Below, in pieces: positions 59,205-64,000 of a DNA stretch of 64,000 bases. The notes below the pieces were generated by a model, which saw nothing but the letters and a program-made list of their open reading frames with translations, searched no databases and was not told the DNA's origin. The DNA lies in NCBI GenBank assembly GCA_034411135.1, contig DAOUMN010000033.1, positions 1 to 64,000 on the forward strand. Direction: 5' to 3'. A program made the position numbers and the translations under genes. The stretch is from Bellilinea sp034411135. GTDB taxonomy: Bacteria; Chloroflexota; Anaerolineae; Anaerolineales; Anaerolineaceae. Within the stretch, counting starts at the first letter, position 1; each line of letters starts with the position of its first letter.

Positions 59205-61371
59205 TTTCGCTTCGAGGAAGAGGTTGGGTGGGAGAAAGGTTTTTTGATACGGAAACCTGGGTGGTGTTTTGGTTGCTTTCAGTTGGCGTGATTGATTTGA
59301 TCTCCGGGTAGCGGATGCGAGGGTGATAAGTGTTGCGCAGAGTTTTAACGAAAGATTCGGTTATCAAACTTAAATCCCTAAGTGTCAGGTTGGTATGATC
59401 GAGCTGACCTTCCTTTTGACAAAAATCCATCACGCCGCGGATAAGTGCGCGTAATTCGTCGTCTTCCCTGGGCAGTTCAGCCCGGGCGCGAGCTTCGACT
59501 CCGTCCGCGAGCATTAAAATTGCGGTTTCACGCGATTGGGGTGGCGGTCCGGGATAACGGAATTTGTCAGCATCCACCTTGGAAGCATCCCCCCCGGCTG
59601 CGCGAACTGCCTGGGTGTATTGATAGCGAGTCAGCAAAGTACCGTGATGTTCGAGTATGAAGTCCTGGATTCGGCGGGGAAGGCGGTATTTTTGCGCCAG
59701 TGTGACTCCGTCGGTAATGTGGCGGATGATGATTTGAGCGGCTTCTTCAGGCGCAAGGTCATCATGAGAGTCGATTTTATTACCCACCTGGTTTTCGATA
59801 AAGAAGGAAGGGTTAAGTGATTTGCCGACGTCATGATAAATGGCGCCGGCGCGAGTTAGCAGGGCATCAGCGCCAATGGCTTCGGCTGCCTGCTCTGCCA
59901 GGTTGGATACCTGCAGTGAATGCTGGTACGAACCAGGCATTGTGCGCAGTATATGCTGCAACAATGGATGATCCGGGCGCAATAAATCCATCAATTGAAG
60001 TGCAGTTGTTATACCGAGCAATTGCGAGAAGAGGAATTGAAACAACAAGGTCAGGCTGGCGGAGGCTAATCCGTTTAGGAAAGATGCACCGCTCAGCGTT
60101 GCAATCCCCAACAGATCAGTTATCGAATCGGGCAGCCGGTAGGCGAGAATCACGGCTACCCCGGTAATCCCAATGGCTATACCTGACCAAAAATAATTCG
60201 CGATACGCCTGCCTTTGCCCATAACCAAAACACCAACCATACTGGTGAGGATGTAGTAGAGGGTCAAATCAAGACTGTTGGGTAACCCGTATGCGGTCAG
60301 AACGCTGAGAATGAGCGGGAAAATCAACCCGGCTTCCAGGCTGTAAAGACTTGCAAGGGTGAGAGCAAATGCAGGGATTGGAAAAATGTAAGGGATAATT
60401 GTGCGATTAGGGATGATGATTTTTGCCCCGTACAGAAAAACGAGAAAAGTAATTGATAAAAGTAGCAGACCTTTCAGACTTTCCAGCAATGTAACTTTGC
60501 GCCGAGTAAAGTACAAGCCAATAAAGACGGACATCAGACCGGTCAAGGATACGGCAGCCAGGAAATCTTCCTGTTGGCTTTGTGGTTGGATGAGGTTGTA
60601 GGCAGTGAGCGCTTCCCAGGTCAAGGGGGTGATGATTTGACCACGGCGAACGATAGTTTCACCAGTTAGATAGGTGCGAATCAGCGGTTCAACTTTTTTG
60701 GCTTCTTCTTCGCGTGCTTTTTCGGTCAATTCCTGACTGTAAAGACTGTTGGCTACCACAAAGGGGGTAACCAATTCAGAAACGATACGCGCCTGATCCT
60801 CCGGTAAGGAAAAGCTGATCAAGGTGGGTATGCTGCGGCGGGCGTCTTCCAATTGATCCTCACGGATCGTTCTTCGCATAACCTGTTCCAGAACAGCGAG
60901 CGATTCTTGCTGGATGGTTTGCCAGCGGCTATCACTCAACTCAAGGATCGCTTCGGCTTTTTCGTTGGAAATATTCAAATCTTCGATAACGGAAAGATCA
61001 GTAAATTTTTGTTCCAGGGATGCAAAGGTGTCAAATCGAATGGTAGTGATGTAGTTTAAAGCCACACGTAGTTTCTCAATTTGCCGGCGGGCTATGGACG
61101 GATCTGTCGGCAGGTAATAGGGCGCAACCTTGTTTCTGGCATCCTGGCGTGCCTGTTCGGTGAGCACTTCGCTAGCGTAAGAAAGGTCGAAAGGTGCTTG
61201 GATATCCTGCGAAGCGACATCGCCAATCTGCAAGGGGGCGATGGGCTGGCGGATTGCCAGCGGCAGAACCAGAGCACCCCAAGCCAACACGCTTGTGAGA
61301 ATGAGCAAGACCAACCGAAACAGGTTCCGATTGGCACGCCGCTCAAAAACACCGTTCGCGGATAACTTCAT
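59197..61371 (-). CDS. PgpH-type 7TM-HD cyclic-di-AMP phosphodiesterase
   Basis: A 724-residue membrane protein. The N-terminal outside domain (about residues 40-260) follows one helix, then seven membrane helices (about 270-460) and a cytoplasmic HD domain with SYQHSLQVSNLAEQAAEAIG and RAGAIYHDVGKSLNPSFF (HD). Family members hydrolyse c-di-AMP to pApA (established in Listeria). Length and order fit. It is co-transcribed with yqeY-like (5 bp) and ybeY (overlap). No diadenylate cyclase is in this window. Confidence 0.93.
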   Translation of the reverse strand: MKLSANGVFERRANRNLFRLVLLILTSVLAWGALVLPLAIRQPIAPLQIGDVASQDIQAPFDLSYASEVLTEQARQDARNKVAPYYLPTDPSIARRQIEKLRVALNYITTIRFDTFASLEQKFTDLSVIEDLNISNEKAEAILELSDSRWQTIQQESLAVLEQVMRRTIREDQLEDARRSIPTLISFSLPEDQARIVSELVTPFVVANSLYSQELTEKAREEEAKKVEPLIRTYLTGETIVRRGQIITPLTWEALTAYNLIQPQSQQEDFLAAVSLTGLMSVFIGLYFTRRKVTLLESLKGLLLLSITFLVFLYGAKIIIPNRTIIPYIFPIPAFALTLASLYSLEAGLIFPLILSVLTAYGLPNSLDLTLYYILTSMVGVLVMGKGRRIANYFWSGIAIGITGVAVILAYRLPDSITDLLGIATLSGASFLNGLASASLTLLFQFLFSQLLGITTALQLMDLLRPDHPLLQHILRTMPGSYQHSLQVSNLAEQAAEAIGADALLTRAGAIYHDVGKSLNPSFFIENQVGNKIDSHDDLAPEEAAQIIIRHITDGVTLAQKYRLPRRIQDFILEHHGTLLTRYQYTQAVRAAGGDASKVDADKFRYPGPPPQSRETAILMLADGVEARARAELPREDDELRALIRGVMDFCQKEGQLDHTNLTLRDLSLITESFVKTLRNTYHPRIRYPEIKSITPTESNQNTTQVSVSKNLSPTQPLPRSEND

Positions 61372-61376
61372 GACGG

Positions 61377-61823
61377 TTACTGCTGGAGAATTTCCCGCAC
61401 CAGTTGGCTAATTCGGTCGCCGCTGGCTCGCCCCTGAATTTTGGGCATCACGACTTTCATGACCTTACCGGTATCGCTAACGCTGGAGGCATCAATCTCC
61501 AAAACAGCATTCCGAATCATGGTGCGCAATTCATCATCGCTCAATTGCCTGGGCAGGAAGGCTTCCAGGACAGCCAGTTCATCCAGGGTTGTTTCTTTTA
61601 AATCCTCACGGTGAGCCTGTTCTGCGCCTTCGATGGCTTCTTTGCGAATCTTGATCTCTTTTTGAATGATATTCATCACACCGGCATCATCCAACGGTGC
61701 CCCTTTTTCGATTTCGGCGTTTTTGATGCTTGCCAGAATTAACCGCACAGTTCGCTTGCGGGTTTCGTCCGCGGTTTTCATTGCATCCTTTAAAGCAAGC
61801 TCCAGTTGTTTTTTAAGTTCCAT
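61377..61823 (-). CDS. GatB/YqeY-domain protein
   Basis: A 148-residue protein of the YqeY family, resembling the tail domain of the amidotransferase subunit GatB. The features are KQLELALKDAMKTADETRKR, RTVRLILASIKNAEIEKGA, EIKIRKEAIEGAEQAHREDL and KVMKVVMPKIQGRASGDRIS. It may bind tRNA but its function is not settled. It lies between comEA (14 bp) and pgpH (5 bp). Confidence 0.92.
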   Translation of the reverse strand: MELKKQLELALKDAMKTADETRKRTVRLILASIKNAEIEKGAPLDDAGVMNIIQKEIKIRKEAIEGAEQAHREDLKETTLDELAVLEAFLPRQLSDDELRTMIRNAVLEIDASSVSDTGKVMKVVMPKIQGRASGDRISQLVREILQQ

Positions 61824-61837
61824 TGCGGCTCCCTCTC

Positions 61838-62404
61838 CTATTTTGGCAACTCGGATACAAAAATCAAATCGCGAATTTTTTCGAACATTGCCGGACCAAT
61901 CCCTGGCACATTTTGAATATCTTCTATTGTAACAAATCTGCCTTGATTTTGTCTGTAAGCAAGGATGTCAGCAGCTTTACTCGGACCAATGCCAGGTAGT
62001 CGTTCTAACTGTTCCTGGGTAGCAAGGTTTATGTCCAGTTTTTCGGTTGGATTGGATGAATTGCCTGGGTTGGTTTGCGTGATCATTGTCTCGCCAATGC
62101 GGGGAACATAGATTTTTTGACCATCGGTAAGGCGGGCAGCCAGATTAAGCGCATTTGTCTCAGCGTCCGCGCTCATTCCACCAGCAGCCTGGATCGCCTG
62201 CTCAACTCTGCTGCCTGGCGGCAGAATTACAATACCAGGGTTGTTGACCATGCCCGCTACATGCACATACAAATTGGCTGGCGTGCCAGTTGGCAGGATC
62301 AGAATTGGGTTGTTGCGTGCCGGCGACGCGATTAACAAGACCAATCCGGCGGCAAGCAAACCAATCACAATGCCCAGAACAAGTATGTAAATCGTTTTTG
62401 CCAT
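61838..62404 (-). CDS. ComEA-like DNA-binding competence protein
   Basis: A 188-residue anchored DNA receptor. One N-terminal membrane helix (IYILVLGIVIGLLAAGLVLL), an SLBB/soluble ligand-binding domain (LYVHVAGMVNNPGIVILPPG, VEQAIQAAGGMSADAETNAL), and a C-terminal helix-hairpin-helix pair (LERLPGIGPSKAADILAY, DIQNVPGIGPAMFEKIRDL). It should bind incoming double-stranded DNA. The start at 62404 gives the membrane anchor; a longer frame is discarded. No comEC is next to it in the window, but ComEA-ComEC pairs can be separate. Confidence 0.9.
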   Translation of the reverse strand: MAKTIYILVLGIVIGLLAAGLVLLIASPARNNPILILPTGTPANLYVHVAGMVNNPGIVILPPGSRVEQAIQAAGGMSADAETNALNLAARLTDGQKIYVPRIGETMITQTNPGNSSNPTEKLDINLATQEQLERLPGIGPSKAADILAYRQNQGRFVTIEDIQNVPGIGPAMFEKIRDLIFVSELPK

Positions 62405-62436
62405 TGTTTCCCGCCCGGCAGTTGGACTGTGATCTT

Positions 62437-62480
62437 CTGTATAATGGGATGAAAAACTATGCAGTGTATTTATTATACAG
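62437..62480. promoter_or_regulatory. Face-to-face -10 boxes between comEA and yjbQ
   Basis: CTGTATAAT (62437-62445) and its exact reverse complement ATTATACAG (62472-62480) are 26 bp apart. Each contains TATAAT, one reading right toward yjbQ, the other left toward comEA. The start points would lie in the same 26 bp, so the two polymerases would meet. As RNA the same repeat is a 9-bp stem abutting the yjbQ ribosome binding site. Weak -35 elements on both sides. Confidence 0.4.
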
Positions 62481-62487
62481 GAAGGGC

Positions 62488-62910
62488 ATGATGAGAGTAG
62501 TGTCGAGCGAAGTTCATTGTTCAACCCGCGGGAATGCAGATATCCTGGATTTGACCTCACTGGTTGCGGATGCTATCATGGAATCGGAAATCAGGGAGGG
62601 CGTTTGCGTCTTGTTTACCCCTTCCAGTACCAGTAGTTTAACGACGATCGAATATGAACCCGGCTGCCTGGAAGACCTGAAACGAATTATCGAACGCATT
62701 GTGCCATCTAGTGAATCGTATGCACATAATGCTCGCTGGGGGGATAGTAATGGTCACAGTCATGTCCGCGCAGCATTACTTGGACCGTCTGTAGTCATTC
62801 CCATCCGCCAGGGGAAATTGACCCTGGGTACCTGGCAGCAAATTATCCTGGTTGATTTTGATAACCGCCCGCGCCAGCGGAAGGTGTTGATACAAATTCT
62901 GGGGCTGTAA
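62488..62910 (+). CDS. UPF0047 (YjbQ) family protein
   Basis: A 140-residue protein. The family motifs SIREGVCVLFTPSSTS-like (EGVCVLFTPSSTSSLTTIEY), HNARWGDSNGHSHVRAALLG and the end WQQIILVDFDNRPRQRKVLI are clear. The start at 62488 (or 62491) follows AGGAAGG. Function: weak thiamin-phosphate-synthase activity has been reported for E. coli YjbQ; otherwise unknown. Its last 68 bp overlap the end of the DUF1385 gene on the other strand. Confidence 0.9.
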   Translation: MMRVVSSEVHCSTRGNADILDLTSLVADAIMESEIREGVCVLFTPSSTSSLTTIEYEPGCLEDLKRIIERIVPSSESYAHNARWGDSNGHSHVRAALLGPSVVIPIRQGKLTLGTWQQIILVDFDNRPRQRKVLIQILGL

Positions 62911-63802
62911 TATTCTCAGCCAATCTTTTTTCCTGTTCAAGCATGGCGTGGAATGAAGCAAGGCTCACTTCCAGCATATCCAGTGTGGGTTCACGGGTGG
63001 TCAGCGCTTGGAGGGCTAAATTTGGCTTGATCAACCAGCGAATCAGCGGATGGTCGAGGTGATTAGCGGTCATTCGAATGTATTCATATGCCAGCATAGC
63101 CAGGACGGGAATCAACAGTACCCGTGACAGCAGCAGCCAGCCAAACGGCAGCGACCCAATCATGGTAAACACAAAAATGGATAGGATGATCAGCGTCAGC
63201 AAGAACGACGTTCCGCAACGGGGATGTTCCAGAGGAAACCGCTTCACCGACTCGGGTGTTAATTCCGCACCTGCCTCGAACGCGTTGATGGTTTTATGCT
63301 CCGCGCCATGATATGCAAAAACCCGCTGGATATCGGGCACCCGCCCGATTGCCCAGATGTATAAAACGATTCCGCCCAGGCGGATCAATCCTTCGATCAG
63401 GCTCATCAGCAGGGTGGAGATGCCGGTTAAGTTCTGAATCCCTTTGCCGATAGCCGCGGGCAACATAAAAAAGAGAACAATCGTTATGACTAACGATGCG
63501 GCAACAGTCAAGAAAAGGGAAAATCCCTCGATTTTTTCGTCTTCGCCGCTTTGCAAGTTGGCAGAACGAGTCAAATAACGGGTGCCCAGTCCGAGTGCAT
63601 CCCACAGAAGTACTAATCCGCGCAGGAAAGGGATTTTGGTTAATTTACTATGGTAGATACCACCCAGAGTTTCTTGCTCGATCACAATCTGCCCATCTGG
63701 AGCGCGCATGGCAACTGCGAGACCTCGTTTGCCGCGCATAAGAACGCCTTCAATCAGTGCCTGTCCACCGTAACTGGGCAGTTTTAATTTATCTGTGCTC
63801 AT
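62843..63802 (-). CDS. DUF1385 (YqhQ-like) membrane protein
   Basis: A 319-residue membrane protein. The typical start is SYGGQALIEGVLMRGKRGLA; the later motifs FAYHGAEHKTINAFEAGAEL and RFPLEHPRCGTSFLLTLIIL are diagnostic. About five helices (SLVITIVLFFMLPAAIG, FTMIGSLPFGWLLLSRVLLI). The C-terminal 25 residues overlap the convergent yjbQ gene by 68 bp. Role unknown; the family is broad in Firmicutes, Chloroflexota and Actinobacteria. The ATG at 63802 follows the end of an M20 peptidase by 15 bp. Confidence 0.9.
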   Translation of the reverse strand: MSTDKLKLPSYGGQALIEGVLMRGKRGLAVAMRAPDGQIVIEQETLGGIYHSKLTKIPFLRGLVLLWDALGLGTRYLTRSANLQSGEDEKIEGFSLFLTVAASLVITIVLFFMLPAAIGKGIQNLTGISTLLMSLIEGLIRLGGIVLYIWAIGRVPDIQRVFAYHGAEHKTINAFEAGAELTPESVKRFPLEHPRCGTSFLLTLIILSIFVFTMIGSLPFGWLLLSRVLLIPVLAMLAYEYIRMTANHLDHPLIRWLIKPNLALQALTTREPTLDMLEVSLASFHAMLEQEKRLAENITAPEFVSTPSAGAGGYQNQPG

Positions 63803-63817
63803 TCGGTTTGCATACCC

Positions 63818-64000
63818 TTAAGATTGGTTGTTTGCGCCATAATTGTAAAAGAAATGGATCAGGGTCGAAATGCCCTTGTACCAGGTTGGCAGGTGAAGTT
63901 TCTCGTTTGGTGCGTGAATATTATCATCTGCCAGACCAAAGCCTGTCAGAACTGACTCGACGCCCAGGATGCGCTGCATATTGCCAACCACCGGAACACT
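63818..64000 (-). CDS. M20-family peptidase, C-terminal end only
   Basis: The last 60 codons of a gene that starts beyond the window, ending with TAA at 63818-63820. The segment TGFGLADDNIHAPNEKLHLP is the C-terminal motif of M20 (CPG2/ArgE/DapE-type) metallopeptidases, where the conserved His and the Asn-Glu-Lys lie in the catalytic domain. It is 15 bp upstream of DUF1385 on the same strand. Substrate (dipeptide or N-acyl amino acid) cannot be told. Confidence 0.85.
   Translation of the reverse strand, partial: SVPVVGNMQRILGVESVLTGFGLADDNIHAPNEKLHLPTWYKGISTLIHFFYNYGANNQS

Noticed and set aside
1..64000. CRISPR arrays.
   Set aside because: No series of short spaced repeats was seen; the only direct repeat of note is the 46-bp tRNA duplication.

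Overview
The window looks like a mid-GC chromosome segment of a Chloroflexota bacterium, most likely class Anaerolineae. This is inferred from gene content: a long TPR protein carrying many acidic Trp-containing repeats, a PolB2-like polymerase cassette, tandem YfhO-type membrane proteins, and a primary sigma factor together with a membrane pyrophosphatase. No 16S rRNA is present, so the placement is an inference. Gene density is high, most coding blocks are short same-strand operons with overlapping stops and starts, and only two tRNA genes were found.

Layout. 1-3.8 kb: a broken IS630-type transposase next to a frameshifted B-family DNA polymerase with two small partners (a RecA-fold protein without a Walker A and a 92-aa helical protein). 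3.8-5.8 kb: small membrane protein, NAD-dependent epimerase, tRNA-Asp with a duplicated 3' end. 5.9-13.6 kb: ndk, TPR/Trp-repeat protein, primary sigma factor, H+-pyrophosphatase. 13.7-20.2 kb: RluA-type pseudouridine synthase, aldo/keto reductase, ABM-domain protein, Fe-dependent alcohol dehydrogenase, DegV, nitroreductase, zwf. 20.2-34.2 kb: zinc-ribbon and SH3 proteins, hydrolase, patatin, class V aminotransferase, MFS transporter, smpB, phytol-kinase-like protein, histidine-ammonia-lyase-like enzyme, L,D-transpeptidase, CcdA/TlpA/DUF2085 redox genes, and a pgeF-yggS-yggT-yggU run. 34.2-45.8 kb: a membrane-anchored NACHT-HEAT ATPase with a coiled-coil zinc-ribbon partner, three large polytopic proteins, MoxR and DUF58. 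45.9-52.2 kb: a stress operon (tRNA-Arg, tpx, hsp20, lon, response regulator, PHP-AlbA_2, mogA-like). 52.4-64 kb: two unrecognised proteins, a LysM/M23 peptidase, DUF192, response regulators, an endonuclease IV-like/dgkA/ybeY/pgpH/yqeY/comEA run, yjbQ, DUF1385 and a cut-off M20 peptidase.

Most of the window is housekeeping. The strongest candidates for something not well described are: (1) the PolB2-like polymerase, RecA-like and small helical protein cassette, whose organisation recalls the ImuA-ImuB-DnaE2 mutagenesis cassette but with a B-family polymerase; (2) the NACHT-HEAT ATPase paired with a zinc-ribbon coiled-coil protein; (3) the PHP-AlbA_2 fusion in the stress operon. At DNA level the notable items are the tRNA-Asp tail duplication, palindromes over predicted promoters (cassette, TPR-ndk, degV), a hairpin touching the hsp20 ribosome binding site, and face-to-face -10 boxes between comEA and yjbQ.
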